Source of the DNA: Nymphaea colorata
Lineage: Eukaryota > Streptophyta > Magnoliopsida > Nymphaeales > Nymphaeaceae
DNA: 60,000 nucleotides
Direction: 5' to 3'
Assembly (NCBI RefSeq): GCF_008831285.2
Contig: NC_045142.1
Location: 7,914,713-7,974,712 of the forward strand
Shown: piece by piece, positions 12,861 to 27,400 of the stretch
How the letters are laid out: every line of letters starts with the position of its first letter
Position numbering within the stretch: position 1 is the stretch's first letter
Program-made: the position numbers and the translations under genes
Notes under the pieces: model-generated
The model's database searches: none
What the model was told of the DNA's origin: nothing
Seen by the model: the letters and a program-made list of their open reading frames with translations, nothing else

Positions 12861-13078
12861 CTAATATTTGGATTTGAGGTGACATGACCGCATCGCTACA
12901 TTGTGACTGGTGTGGGCATTTGCCCACACTAATTTGTTTTATTTATGTATTGATACTTCTTTCATCGTGTCTAATATTTGGATTTGAGGTGACTTGACCG
13001 CGTCAGTAGCGGAGCTACATTGTGACTGGTGTGGACATTTGCCCGCACTAATTTGTTTTATTTATGTATTGATGCTTC
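12861..13078 (+). repeat. 110-bp tandem duplication upstream of VHA-a
   Basis: CTAATATTTGGATTTGAGGTGAC starts at 12861 and 12971. Both units continue through CTACATTGTGACTGGTGTGG and ATTTGTTTTATTTATGTATTGAT. The second has extra bases (AGTAGCGGAGC) forming the left TIR of the element at 13004. Confidence 0.85.
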
Positions 13079-13173
13079 ATTTTTTTGCACTGTTGTTGCA
13101 TATTAGTATCCCTTAAAGGTTGAAACTCAAACTAAGAATGCCCTTTAATTACAAATTTGTAGCTCCGCTAGTG
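13004..13173. mobile_element. 170-bp TIR element, CAGTAGCGGAGCTACA ends
   Basis: CAGTAGCGGAGCTACA (13004-13019) pairs with the reverse complement of TGTAGCTCCGCTAGTG (13158-13173), 15 of 16 positions. CAG-type TIRs are usual for hAT elements. The 8-bp flanks do not match exactly. Confidence 0.65.
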
Positions 13174-13509
13174 GTTGACATGTTTTATTAGAATAAACTA
13201 TGTATTTGATTTAGGTTTAAGAGTTCAATTTCCAAATATCAAGTGCATAATTAAGATGTCGACCTCAAAGAAGACAAGTAACTAAAGTGGGTTTTAGAAT
13301 CATAAACATTAAAGGAGGTCAATAATTCAATGCACATTTTTTTCACATAAATTGGTAACTATTTAGGTAACTTTATTGTCTATAAAAAAGGAATTAAATA
13401 TATGAAACATCTAAATTATTACTAGCTGGGCCTGAATTGGATTAAATAACAAAAAAGTGACAGAGCCCACTTAGTCATTTATTACATGTTCTATTTCACA
13501 CACCATACC

Positions 13510-13640
13510 AAAGTAAGTAAGGGTGGGCACTAGCCGGCCCTTTGGCCCGACAGACATAATTGGGCCTCCGCTAAACCACTTATTTCCGGGCTAGGCTAGG
13601 CCAAGGTTTAAATGGGCTTGCATGTGGCTCCGCTGCTATT
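13510..13640. mobile_element. Family B end fragment
   Basis: AGGGTGGGCACTAGCCGGCCCTTTGGCCCGAC followed by GGGCTAGGCTAGGCC: the GC-rich shoulder of family B without a clear AT core or second end. Confidence 0.4.
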
Positions 13641-14277
13641 AGATGCATGTAAATATTTGGCATGTCAATGGGTCACATTTATTTGATAAACGACCAATCA
13701 ACAACCAAAAAAAAAAAACTCGTTAAACAAATTATCCATGCGATTGGTAAGTTCCCTGCATCTAAACATAATTAATTTGAATATTATTAAAACATGAATC
13801 CACACTAATTTCTTTAAAACATTAAGTAACGTTTGTTTAAAATATTTAACAAACTAGGGAAATGCATTTCGAAACTTTTGTATTGTCATCGTTAGGTTTC
13901 CGGCCGATATAACGCGTATTGATGGATAAACACAACAATCAAATCAAATCGATGACATAGAGATAGAGATCTTCTCGCCAACCAACTAATTTATACCCTT
14001 CGAGACTTCTACACCTTTTTAAAAGAAAAAAAATGCAACTGCAATATTTTCATATGATTACAACAAGAAACATTTTATGTATAAAAGGTCACATGATATG
14101 AGTTTGGTTTTAGAGTGTTCAACGGACCTACATGATTAAATATTTTTTTTGAAACTTTTTTACCGGGGCCAAATGTATTTTTCGGAGTTTCTACTAGGGC
14201 TGAAATGGAATTTCAATGCATTTTAAGAGGCAAAGTTTTAATTTTCAAAATAGATCGAATCCGACTTTGAAATCTGC

Positions 14278-14506
14278 ATGAACCCGACCCGAAATTGGGG
14301 AATGCCGCGGCAGAGTTCGGTTCCTAGCGGAAACGCGCTTCCGCGGGAGGGAACCGGAGTCCGCACTCCCGCATGGCAGTTGCTTAAGGTTAAAGCGTCA
14401 GGGCCTTCCCTCTCAACGAGAGAGTGGGAGAGAGAAACGAGATCTGCGGGAAGAGGGGAACCGAGGAACTCCATTTCTCCTGTCGGGGAGAGCCCGAGAG
14501 AGAGAG
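14278..14506 (+). other. 5' leader and proximal upstream region of the VHA-a gene
   Basis: GC-richer stretch directly before the VHA-a start, in contrast to the AT-rich DNA further upstream. It has purine runs (GAGAGA) just before the ATG at 14507. That ATG was chosen because the next residues lead straight into the conserved MDLLRSEQM segment with no competing exon. Other ATGs occur upstream (for example near 14300 and 14373), but the transcription start is unknown, so they cannot be called uORFs. No convincing TATA box was seen. Confidence 0.45.
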
Positions 14507-17500
14507 ATGAATGCGTTGAGAGATCTGCCGACCATGGATCTGCTGAGGTCGGAGCAGATGTGTATGGTGCAGCTGATCATACCCGTCGAGTCCGCCCATG
14601 GCGCCATAACATACTTAGGGGAACTCGGCCTCCTTCAGTTCCGAGATGTGAGTTCATCTTCCCTCGGTCTCTTTCCTCCAATTCGCTATCAATTTAATGT
14701 TTGTTTGCACTTCTGTCGTGGCCAATTGCTTTTGGTGCGTTGAGTTTTTCTTCATAACTCGGGGTTTATGTGTTGGAGTTTAACGGCCATGTTTGAGTGT
14801 TCTGATGATACTTCGAGCCATTGTTTCTCGATTCTGATTTTGGCAACTTATTCGTGTCATTTTTTTGATAATTTGAAATTCTAGTTTGAGATTTATTCTT
14901 CCTTCCGTCTTCAATTTATCATTTTCTCAATAGCTGCACTTTCAGTTCGTGATCTTGTGTGTTCAAAATATACATAATTATGGACTGGGTTGGAGAATGA
15001 TTAATCTTTTTTCAAAAACTAAAGGAAGCGGTTGCTACTGTTGATGTTTGGGTCCCAGCGTGGTAGTTTAATTTGCATTTTGGGCGCTTCGTGAAATTGG
15101 AGGTTTTCAATTTCGGAAAACCTCGTGCATATTGAGATTTTGTAGTTGGGGCAGATCCGGTCATGGATCTAGTTGCTGGGAAGCCTGTTGGTGATTCACT
15201 ATAACAGGGTGTGCGTGAGGTGCCGTAATCAAGGGGAAGGAAATGAAACTTATAAGACTTCTTTGGTTTATTTGTTCCATCGCTGGGAATTCTGCTTCTT
15301 TGTTGGAGCGGAACTTAAATGGCTTAAGTTACTTGTTTCTTTAATTTGGTTTGTCGATTCATACCAATTTCCTTGTGCAGTTCGAGAATTATAAATTGAC
15401 ATCAGGAACAGACTTGTTTCAGTTGACTTGAGTTGCTGATATATTTTGCATTACCACTTTATGTATCATTTGATTTACCATTAAATTTAATAATTGGATC
15501 ATTGAGGTTAGCTTGTACGTCTTAACAATTAGATAATCTCGAAATTCCTTTCTGAGGGATGCATTATTTTGCCTGATTTGTAAGGGCGTTATACTCATAA
15601 TACCAGATATGACAAATCAAACAACAAGATCTCTTTGTCTGCATACTTCTGCAATGTATATAACTCTGTAGATGAAAGGTGGTTGATACTTGTAGCCTTG
15701 CTCTTCGCACCACCTTATATTTTTCTATTTGGAGGAAAATGTTATATACTGACAGCAATCTATGTCTGAAACTTTGATATTGAGTTGACAGTCTTGTATT
15801 TTTCTTGTGGCAGTTGAATGCTGATAAAAGTCCTTTCCAAAGAACTTTTGTTAATCAGGTATTTATTAGTTTGCATCTCTTTTCTTCATTATGATGGATA
15901 TGTACTGCATGTAGTTACTGTCTGGCTAAGATATTTTTGAGGTTATTGTGTAGTTATGATTTCCACAATATCCTTATCTAGGTTTGAAAGTCCATCATTA
16001 AATTGCTTCAGAGTCTAGGTCAAGTATTAGACTTGGTAAATATATATGTGTCCTTACGAGTTAAAAGTGAACCACCCCCAAAGAAGAAATAAGCAAGTTG
16101 ATAGATATCACAATGGCTGGGGCTTGCTAGGTCAATAACTTTGATAAGGTAGCAGGAATGAATTCACATGGTAAACCTTAGTATTCTACTATGAGATAGG
16201 TGCACACTATATTTACTTTGCGACAGATGCATACTGGAGATCCATAACAGACATCCCATTATAATCCTTAGTTTTCAATTCTGCAAACAGTTCATATTCT
16301 TCTAGTTTCTTCTTTCCCTTTCTTCATTGGCTGTATATCACCTCTACGATTCTTCCCTAGCACTGGTGATTATATTGCTGATTCTTTTCTGGCAGAGTGA
16401 TAATGAAATTCTTTTGCTCATCAGGAGGTCACTTAGATAAGCTGCCTTGTTTGGTATATTTGCATTTGAGTATCTAGATAAGAGTCTTAATGCAATCTGC
16501 AGCAAGTGAAAGCTGTTACACTATGGTCAGGTTATATGCTGAAATTCATCATGGTGGTGGTGGTTAGCATGATAGATTTACAATAATCTGCTTAGTGTGC
16601 CTATTTGCTTCCAAGTGGCTGTAGCAGCATCTCCTATTGCTTCTTACTGTCTCCCTGAACTTCTTGTTGAACTCAGTTGGTTATTGTCAAATAGGAAGGC
16701 GTTCATGACATGTTTGCATGTATTTTATTAGGTGAAACGATGTGGAGAGATGGCAAGGAAGTTGCATTTCTTCAAGGATCAAATACATAAAGCGGGTCTA
16801 TCTTTTGCTGCTAATCCTGTCATGCCATCTGCAGTTGATTTGGAAGAACTAGAGGTACAGATCTTCTGGCTGTAATTTTACAGATTCTCTTTTCCTTAAA
16901 AAAAATATGTTCAGGAAGCACACAGATTTCTGATGGCTTATTGCAGGTACAATTGGCAGAGCATGAAACAGAACTCCTCGAAATAAATGCAAATAGTGAA
17001 AAATTACATCAAACATACAATGAGCTATTGGAGTTCAAGATAGTATTGCAGAAGGTAATTGGATCCTGTTGATTTATGTCTTGGTGTATACTGTGAAGAG
17101 GTTGTGGTTATGATTTCACAAGACGGCTTTTTTTATTAAACTATTTAATGACTTTTCAAAGCTAAGAAGCACTGAGATCTTCAGACTTGCACTGTGTGGA
17201 ATCCCAATGATTTAGTTCTTTTGGTTTTGGAACTTGAAAGCAGTGTCACAAAAAACACAATAAATAAAATTGCCATTTAAAACTTAAAAAAATGCGTTTT
17301 AAAAAAATGTTAAAAATGAAAAAAACGCAAAAATGCATTAGAAAGTGTTTTTTAGTGTTTTTTTTTTCATTTTTTTCATGTTTTTTTATGCCAAACAGTT
17401 TTTTTTCATTTTCTATTTTTTATTCGTTGCAAATCTATTTATTTTTTGATGTTTGTGTTATTAGTTGTAACTTATTTTATTTTTCCCTCATTTTTAGTTT

Positions 17501-18083
17501 TTTTTTTTAATTTTTCAATTTTTTAAGCTCACCATATTATACTTGAGAAAACTTTGCCGTTTAAAACTCCGAAATGTTATTTGTGACTATGCTTAAAAGC
17601 ACCACCAGCAATTCATTCTAGAAAGGCAAAAGTGATAGGTGGCTGTTGAAGTGATTTAGTCAATCATGTTATGGTGCTGTTTTACATCTGCTATAGAGAC
17701 TTTCATCTTAATAATTGTGGGCCAGAAATCCTTGAATACAATGATGAGCGGTTGACTGTACATGCAACCTTGTCCACAAATTGCTTGCACGAACAATGCT
17801 AAGAAACTATGAAGTTCCTTTCAAGTTATAACCTGGAAACACATTAGAATTTTTTTTTGGGGAAAAATTGCTTGTCATTTCAGCTTTCCGTGGAAAGGTG
17901 CATTGTCGTTGTCAGAAGACCATGTACATATATTTATATATATTATCATATATGTATATAATTATTATACATATATGTATATAATTATTATACATGTGAG
18001 TATAGGCAAATTTGAATATTTATATGTATATTGTATAGTGATGTATATGTATGTATTACATTCACACTCACACACACACGTGT

Positions 18084-18126
<43 letters not shown>

Positions 18127-18342
18127 ATGGTGATTCTAGCTATTTAGAGTCACTCAACCATCTAACCAAGGTCGTTCATCTGATGTAAATGGATGGTTGA
18201 AAGATGAAAACTAATACTAAATGACAAAAATGCCATTACCCTTTTCTCCTTGTTTTCTTTTAACTATCTATCATGATAGATTAGAGGCTCTGGTTAAATG
18301 GCTGGATGACTCTAAAAAGCCAGAGTTACCATTCGAATTTTA

Positions 18343-18411
<69 letters not shown>

Positions 18412-21400
18412 ATTCATTTTTATGTGTTTACATTTTTATCATTTTATGTATTTATTTCAATTATTTTTTTATGCTGCTGCAGTGCTCAGATATGAGCTTT
18501 TACCAGACTGGAGCTTGGCAGCTGTTTCCTTTTCTATACATTGTCTTCCGTCCTCCCTTGTAAATTATTCTTTTGGTTATTTCCTTGAGCTTTATTCAAT
18601 ACAGTTCTCTTGTGCCTTAGTGCACATTTATCTTGTGCAAGTTTTGTTTGAGCTTTCTATAAGCTCTTCTCTTTGAGGGTTGAGCTATTCTTTGCAGTTG
18701 CTGTAAAATATAAAGGCTTTTATGACCTGATTTTCTAAGATTGGATAAGGTTTGCAGAGTTATTACTTCACTCCAACCGCTAGTCCCACCTCCAGCGACC
18801 CCTCTTTGCAGTTAGTAAAATCAATTGCAAGGTCTGTAAGACGTTATCCACACACAAGGTGGATGACAGGTTGCATTTTGTGGATAACTTAAGTTCTTTA
18901 TAGGCAAGAAATAATTTTTTTGTTCACACTTTTTTAGGAAAGCAGAGAGTGAAGCTTGAAAGTATAGACCTGAATAAAAATAGGAGACTAAATTGTAAAG
19001 TTGTTATTTCTGCAAGTAGGGTGAGATTTTGGAGATGATTGTCTTGTCCAACAATGTCCCTTTCACCACTCATTGGAATGCTTATTGATAGAAGAAAAAC
19101 CTGGTATTTATTAGAAACTTTCTATATTTTTTTTCTTTTTTGCATTGAACACTAAAGGAGGACTTATCTTCGCTCCTTATTGTATAACTGCATGTGAACT
19201 CATCATTTATTGGTGCTTAATTTTGTTTTCACTGTGCACACTTAAAGACTCTGTTAAGCACTTAGAGTCTTAGACTTTCTAAGTGTGGAGATGGGACACA
19301 TGCATTTATTGGAGCCAAAGCTACTGATAGAATTGCTGAAATGTTCTTCCTGATCTGTTAACACTCCCAATTAATATCAGTGCAAGAATGGTGGTGTATA
19401 TGTCACAGGTGTTTTTTGGCCTGCTTTGTAGAAGCTTATGAGAGGATGCATATATATATATATATATGGAGAGAGAGAGAGAGAGAGATAAAATAATAAT
19501 ATAATTCTTAGCCTGCTTCATGGAGAGCATATGAGAGGTTGCCTGTCATCGTAATAATAATAATAATAAGGTGAGTTATGCATGTCACAAAGATATTTCT
19601 TAGCCTACTTCATAGAAAGCATGTAGGAGGGTTCCGTGCACCATTATAATTCTGAAACCTCCTTGGCTGTTCTTTATGTGTTATGTCAACAAATATTTAA
19701 AAATTTTTTCTAGTAATGAAGTAATAAGTTACAACTTGAAAAGCAAATAGCTCTATTTCATATGAAGTTGATGACTTTTCTGTTGTCCTCTGTATGTTTT
19801 TCTTATTATAAGATTAAGACCTATTGATTATTATTTAATCATCGAGTCATTTTGGAGATCATGTAATATCGTTTTGTGTCTAACGGCAGGTTATTCTTGC
19901 ACTCAAAAGTTGAAAGTGAAAAGGGGTCTCATAGAACTGTGGTGCATTGGGACATGATGATAAAAAATGTAAATATAATCACATGGGTACTTCAATAAGG
20001 TTCACATACCCGTTGCCGTACCCATACCCAAAATGGGTGCTTGGACACACTTGAGTACTTTTTAGACCAAAACAGATCCAATTGCTTAATTTTACATAAT
20101 TCAATTTTTTCCAACTCAATTTGCATTTTGTTTTAGAGTTATTGTTCATTCACATGTAATGTTTTTATTTAAAATCACTTGTTTATTTAAATGTTGCCTT
20201 CATTTTGATTTTTTTGTGTTATATATATATATATATATATTTATTTATTTATTTATATCCTGCTGTACCCCCATACCCACATTTTCTAAAGTTGCCGTGT
20301 TCGTACCCATATCTCCATACCTGAACCGTATCCATACCTATGTGACTTCATATAAATGAATCATTTGACTCATTTACACTCAAATGGGAGCAACTCACAT
20401 GTATGCAAGGATAACTGTATGTGAATGGGTCCCTCAGATTATGTGAGTCAAAATCACCTATGGGAAAAAGGCTAGGTGGCGATATTTACTAAATGTTTTT
20501 GTTGGCCATTAAAATGGAAACTTGGTAAGTATGAATAATAATATAATAGAGGATCCGAGCCCTAGGAGAGAAGGTGAACTAGAAAAAGCACTACTGCTTT
20601 TTTTGCTTTAACGAAAAAAAAAATTCATATCTATTTTCAGATTTTTGATGTTTGTTTTTACTTTTCTTGCTTTGAAACTTGTGCATTAGTTTGTCTGGGC
20701 TTATCAGGTGGTAAATTTTGGAGTTGAATCATTATAAAATGGACTTCCTTTTCTTGATTTTTGTTAGATATGACTTCGGATCTCTCTTTTGAATAGCACT
20801 TGCTGTGCCTCCTCAATCTTTTGATTCCAGGCAGGTGGCTTCCTTGTTTCAGCCCAAAGCCGTGTGGCTGCAAATGAGAGAGAACTAGAGGAAACTGTGT
20901 TCTCCAAGGAAGAGTATAGTGAAAGCACATCCTTACTTGAGCAGGTAAATTTGTCAATCCTCTTCTGCCTTACTCAGACGCCAAACTTCTTTCATTTGCT
21001 ACTCCCTGGGCGATACGTGTTAATATTTCATTTCATGTGGTTACAGGAAATGCAATCTCAACCTTCAAAAAATGCTGGCTTGAGATTTATCTGTGGAATT
21101 ATTTGTAAGTCCAAAATTTCAAGATTCGAGAGGATCCTTTTCCGTGCTACAAGGGGTAATATGCTTTTCAATCAAGCTCCTTCTGAGGAGAAAATCATGG
21201 ATCCCATATCCTCTGAAATGGTGTGCTCCTATCCTCTTCCTTTTTTCTAGGGAAAATAGGACTTTCTGGCTTTTTGCCTTTGGGTGCATTAATTCTCTCC
21301 TTTCTTTAGTATTCACCAAGAAAACTGAAGACAAGAAAACGGTATAAGAAAGAAACTGTGGATCTATTAATGTCATCAATGAGCATTTGGAGTTTAGTAG

Positions 21401-24400
21401 TAGTTGTATATGCTATTTCAGACTTCTATAAATAAAGCATTTGCATGCAAAAAAAGTTGGAGATATTAATTTTGGTGATCTAGTTCCTTCTTCTAGCATC
21501 ATGTTCATATATCTGGTTTTCAATGAAAACTGTTCACTCCATGACGTTGATAAGTTAGCCTGAACTTTAGCCTTTTACATGTGCAGATTGAAAAGACCGT
21601 TTTCGTGGTCTTCTTTTCTGGAGAGCAGGCTAAAACAAAAATATTAAAAATATGTGAAGCTTTTGGTGCAAATTGTTATCCTGTTCCTGAGGATATAAGC
21701 AAGCAAACACAAGTAACACGTGAGGTTAGCACATTTTGCCTGAGGTTTTCATTAATGTTTGTCACTTGCACATGCATGGTTCAAGAGTTGGAGTACTGTG
21801 TTGTCTTCTCGGGGTGCTTCTCTTTTCTTCTTTTTTCTTTTTGATATGTTAAACATAAGGAAACTTGTGAAGTTATTAGGCAATAAGGTGCCACCTGGGT
21901 GAAGTGTGCATTGAGCACTATGATATTGTGTACAACCTAGTCAATATGGAATTGGCTTTAAGTCTTAGCACAAATGGGGTTTTGCCAATTTTGGTCGATG
22001 GCAAATATATGGCATCGTGTGCAGAAAAACGAGATATCCTTTAAGCAATCCTAATGTGGCACCAACCCACCAACTCATAGTTTTATACTTGTGTCCATTT
22101 GTAAGATGTTTTTGTCTTTATTTATTTGTTTTAAAGGAGAAATAAATGAGCTCTTGATTCATAGTTGGCTAGGAGTCACCAATGATAGGTACAGAGAGCC
22201 AAGGTCTTTTGTTCAGAAGAGCTAAATAATGGGTGCGGGTATGGGCCTACCCGGCCACTTCTTACAAGTGTAACTTATAGTAACTCTCCAAGTAAGCTCT
22301 GGTGTATTTGTAAATTTGAATATGTTGCTGTTAAAGTATATTTCATCCTTGTGAACAATCAAAACTAGAACACAGATACTAAATGTAACTGAATTACAGT
22401 TTGACTATATAATGCATAAACTTGGGAATTCTTGTGATTTTTGAATTAAAATATACAAAATAAATATACATATAGGTGAGTCTAAATAAATTTAATAAAA
22501 CTCAAATATGACATATTATTCTCAAACAAAGTTAAAAGCTAATAAAAATGACTTAAATGAAAAATTAGAAAAATTTATAATTAATGAAAAATTAGAGAAA
22601 TTTATAATTCACTGTTCTCATGTTAGATAGACTCTCTCCTCTCTTCCCTTCCCCCATCACACCCCCTTCCCCCGCCTCTTCTTTTCCCAAACACACACCC
22701 ACACAAAAAAACAATATGCAAGACCTCGTTGGATGCCAGGGGCCAAAACCTGTCCTTGAAAAAACCATCTTTTGCCCATATACCATGTTTTTGGCAAACT
22801 CAGTTTGCTAAAGAGTAGAGACCTGATTTTTCAATAATTTATACACTGGGGGTGAGCTTTTGGCCCCCTACCAGCTGTAATGATGCAGGTAAAGGCGTAA
22901 AGCCACATGAACTAACGGTAGGTTAGTTTTAAAGGAAAAACAAAAGTTGGGAAGCTGATACCTCCTCATCTTAGGTAGATATGATAACTAGCTAGTCCTT
23001 TGCTTCAGAGATTATGTTGCACATCAGTTGTACCTTAGGCTTCATCCTTCCAAGAGTGTGTTCTCTTGGTTATGGGGGAAGGACGTGCAATTCAAAAGAG
23101 GTTGTAAACTGATGTTGCAGAAGAATTTATTGCCTTGTTACATGGACGTTAATGAGCTGGATTTTTTGTTACCCACACAAACACACAAGCCTGCCTCTAG
23201 TTAGTCCACTTTGATTGAAAAAACTGAATGTTTTTAGCATAAAATGTAATTTGAGTTTAAGATTTGCATTATAATCTGGTACGCATATGATCCTGATGAA
23301 CATACAAATTCAAATTTTTTTCATTTCAATCTGCATTTAGTTTGCAATATCAAATTGATTGTATGTGGCAATCGTTACTTCCAGTTCAAGTTCCAAGCTG
23401 TTCTCATCCATATTGTCACGTGCCCACACAATTGAGGAGATTCCATTTTCACCAAAAGCACTTAAATTGCATTTTTTTTTTTATTGTTTTCATCACACTT
23501 ATGGGGCTTCTTTTCCACAAAAATTATTAAGCTTTTTTCACAATACTGCGATAAGTAGTCCTTCGCATATTAAGCTACAGAAAAATTGGCTATCAAATAG
23601 GAGACAAAAGCTTCATTTTTAAAATAATAGGGCATCAAAAAGCGCAAACTATAAAGGTAAGAGCACAATTTCCTCTTCTTATTCTTCTGCCAAAGTAACC
23701 ATCTTTTTCTGGCTTCTCTCTTTCCAAATGTAAGTGGAACTTTTACCCTTTTTCCGATGCGTATAAATGCTCATATTTTTGAATAGATAGAATGGTAAAA
23801 GGTACAGAAGTGGTGCAGAACTATAATTTCATGAACCAGATAATATTAAATAAGACCAATGAAACAGCATTTTTTTTGGGTTGCAAACTATATAGATTAA
23901 AATGTCATGGTGTCAACAAAGTTAACTATTTGAAACCATGGAACTCTGGAATTCCACATTAGTGGGGTTCTTGCTAGCTCAGGCAAAGAATTGAAGTTGA
24001 TATTTGCGGCTGGAAGTCATCTTAGTGTGTAAAAGTGGAATATTGATGAAGACTGCTATCTGTTACCATTGCCAGCTTGACAAGAAGAAAAATCAAGCTT
24101 AGTAGAGGCAATGGTTAATATTTTAATAAAAAAGGTACTTACGTGGAAAGATTTGAAAATCTAGTTTATCTAAGAAACTATGCTATGGCCTTGTAATAGT
24201 GTAATTATCTGTCCTTGGTCAATTACTTGCTTTTATTTTATTTTTTCGTGTTAAAATTCTTTAGTCTTTTGATGGTTTGTTTTGTTAGTTGTTACTTCTC
24301 AATGGCTCTTATTTTTAGTTTTTTTTTATCCTTATGCTTTTAGTTGCATTTGACATTTTAGCTAAATGTAATTTTCTATCATGTATTTTTTTTTCCTGTT

Positions 24401-27400
24401 TTTATATATAATTCTTGTTTTCTGAAATTTTAGACCTTAAAATGTGATTAGTATGAAAGATACAATTGCATCTTTGACTCTTTTAATATGGTATAATGGT
24501 AGCAATGTTGAATTTTGGATTTGAAGATTTGAGAGAGGGAAAACAATATGCTCCCTGTATCAGGAAGGAATAATCTGAAGATGGGTGATACATGTCCATA
24601 TGGACATGAAGAATGAGGAATGATAGGCACAAAACAAAGTGCACTGTGTCGGAACTGTTTAAATCTTTCAGTCGGTCATACCGTTAAAAAGATGGTTTTT
24701 CAACTTGTATGTGTATGCTATTCTGAAATCCTATAATGTAATTGTACCATCCTGTCATTTGTGCTTCTCCTCATTTAGAAAAAGTTTCTTCAATATGAAT
24801 TCACCATTAGAAACTGTATTTATTCCTTGTACAATAACCTTAGGATTCTAATGTTGTGATTCTGGGATGAATTTTTGTTACAGGTCTTAGCCAGGCTTTC
24901 TGAACTCAATGCTACATTGGATGCTGGCACTCGTCATCGGGACAAGGCTCTTACTTCTATCGGATACAGTCTAAAAACATGGTCTGTTCTGGTAAGCAAG
25001 TCTGTTTTCATATTAATGAATTTATAGGTGCATATGTTGACTAGTATGTTCCATTTAAGTTGAAGTTTCTTTCTAAAGAACATCAATATCAGTTGGCTTC
25101 TGCTTTACATAATGGGATACTGGATAGTCGTGTTTCTATAATGCCATCTACTGGTGTAATCCACATGCTTATGGTGTATAGGATTGTCTCTTTTCCAGGT
25201 GAAAAAAGAGAAAGCTGTATATGATACACTGAATATGCTCAACTTTGATGTGACCAAGAAATGTCTTGTTGCTGAGGGTTGGTGTCCCATATTTGCAAAA
25301 GCTCAGGTGGTTCTCTGTTTACATGTGTCGTCTGATCATGCAGAATTTGTTGCAAATTTGCTATTAATATGTCATTCGGCTGCTTACACAACTTCTGCAT
25401 AATCCTAAGTTCAATATGTGTGGTGTGTTTCTGCCAACAGATTCAAGAAGCATTACAACGTGCTACTATTGACAGCAATTCACAAGTGGGGACAATTTTT
25501 CATGTCCTGGATGCAATAGAATCACCACCAACATATTTCAGAACCAACCGATTTACACATGCATTTCAAGAAATAGTGGATGCATACGGGTTTGTCTTGG
25601 CTCACAAAATATATTTAGTTTTGGTAGCTTATTATGTTCTTTTGTAGATGAACAAATGCACAACTTGGTTGTTTATATTCATTAAGAATGTGTTGTGTTT
25701 ATAATATGCAGCTAATTTGGAATTTTGGAGAAAATCTAAATAGACTAAATTTGCACACAAGTTTAATCATTCAGATACCATTTTTTCTTTATGTAGTTTG
25801 ACAATTTTGTTTCCTTGGTCACATCTTTCTAAGAAGAATTGTAGAACCTTTTTCTCTTTATTACAGCATTGTTTTCATACTTTACTTTGTATGGGTTCTT
25901 TTTTTTTGTTTGATATCTATTACAAAACCTTTACTAGCAATGTATTTGAAGCAACGATTAGCAGCAACCATGGCATCTAGATTCTGAGCTTTGTAAGTGG
26001 TTAAATGGGTGACATGAAGGCTTCCTCTTTGTTTGCTTGCTGACTCTTGCCCAAAAAAACATGTAAAGACTTTCTATTATTTTTAACCATGTGACAACCT
26101 TTCTAATTTTTCATGTTAATCCAGTAGTCGTTAATTTTTCAGAAGGACCCATGTAAGGCTTAGTATCCTGCCCAGGTGCTGACAGGGCCGCTTAGGTCCA
26201 TTTATTATACCATTATTTTCATATTTTAATTTATATGGGTTGTTTTTTTGCTTGATATATATTACATAACCTTTACTAGCAACGTATTTGAAGCAGCGAT
26301 TAGCAGCAACCATCACATCTAGATTGTTGAGCTTTGTGAGTGGCTAAATGGCTGACTTGAAGGCCTCCTCTTTGTTTGCTTGCTTAGTCTTACAAAAAAA
26401 CAAAAAAGCATGTAAAGACTTTCTATTATTTTTTAACCATGTGACAATTTTTCTAATTTTATGTCAATCTAGTAGTAGTTAATTTTTTGAAAAGGTCCCA
26501 TGTAAAGCTTAGTAGCCTGCCCACGTGCTTACAGGCCTCTTAGGCCTGCATTAGGTGTCAACTAGCACTTTTGGACTGCACAAATAACACTCTCACTGTG
26601 GAGACGTATTTTTGAGTGTCATTCAAATGGATAACAGAAGGTTCGGATTTCTTTATTTCCTAGGAGGACAACCTGTAGTTGATTATTCCAAACATAAAGC
26701 ATTGTGCAATCAGTATACACATATATGAGAAATGAGTAGGAACATCCTCAACTTTAGGTTGATCTGACCAAATGTCGTAATAGTAATGTTCTGTAACTGT
26801 ATGATAACGCCTATAAGCCTTTATTCAATCTTGTTATAGAAAGAAGAAGTATGATTCTATGCCGAGTCTTGCGTTCTTGGATATAGAGATGGCATCCCTA
26901 TGATTTATGTTGGGAAAAAAAATACTCAAAAAATATGGTTTTCATTCAAGGACTGGCCAGACGACCCTAAAGTAAGGGTTGGTCCTATATATATCAACTT
27001 ATAAACCTTGTCAAACATGGAGACCTGCCTTTGGACAGTCTAGTCGCGAAGGACAAATTCGGCCAGAGGAGGCACATTATTTATACCATTTTTACGAATA
27101 TTTCCATTTTCATCAAAAAATGCAAAGGACTGGAAAAGTAAAGAAAAACTAAGAAATGAGAAAATACCACAATACTTTGGAAAAAATGACAAAATATCAT
27201 ATCATATTTTTATCCTGTTTTTTCCTTGTTTTAGGAAGGTTTTTAATGTATTACAGATTTTGTGATGTTTCTTTTAATGTATTAATAACTATTTGGAATT
27301 TCATCAATGTTTTTGCAAGAAAATTAGTAAACAACTCAAACTTTCATATTCTTTTCTACTGTTTTTTATATTTTTTAAATTTTTTGAAAATTCCCAAAAA

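Larger units (their letters stand above)
17055..20830 (+). other. VHA-a1: VHA-a intron 4, large and repeat-filled
   Basis: Intron of about 3.8 kb between the exon ending in ...IVLQK and the exon starting AGGFLVS. It holds a T-rich stretch (17.3-17.5 kb), short duplicated AT-rich units (17.93-18.0 kb), the (TA)n-flanked TIR element, three degenerate roughly 100-bp repeats (19.43-19.64 kb), a further (TA)n tract at 20219, and CCCATACC-type motifs near 20.0 and 20.3 kb. No coding potential seen. Confidence 0.8.

Noticed and set aside
14278-14697. 139-aa ORF overlapping VHA-a exon 1
   Set aside because: Different frame from the conserved exon and runs into intron 1.
17903-18676. Tyr/Ile-rich ORFs in VHA-a intron 4
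   Set aside because: Produced by the TA-rich microsatellite DNA around the MITE; interrupted by no conserved domain and lying within a clear intron.
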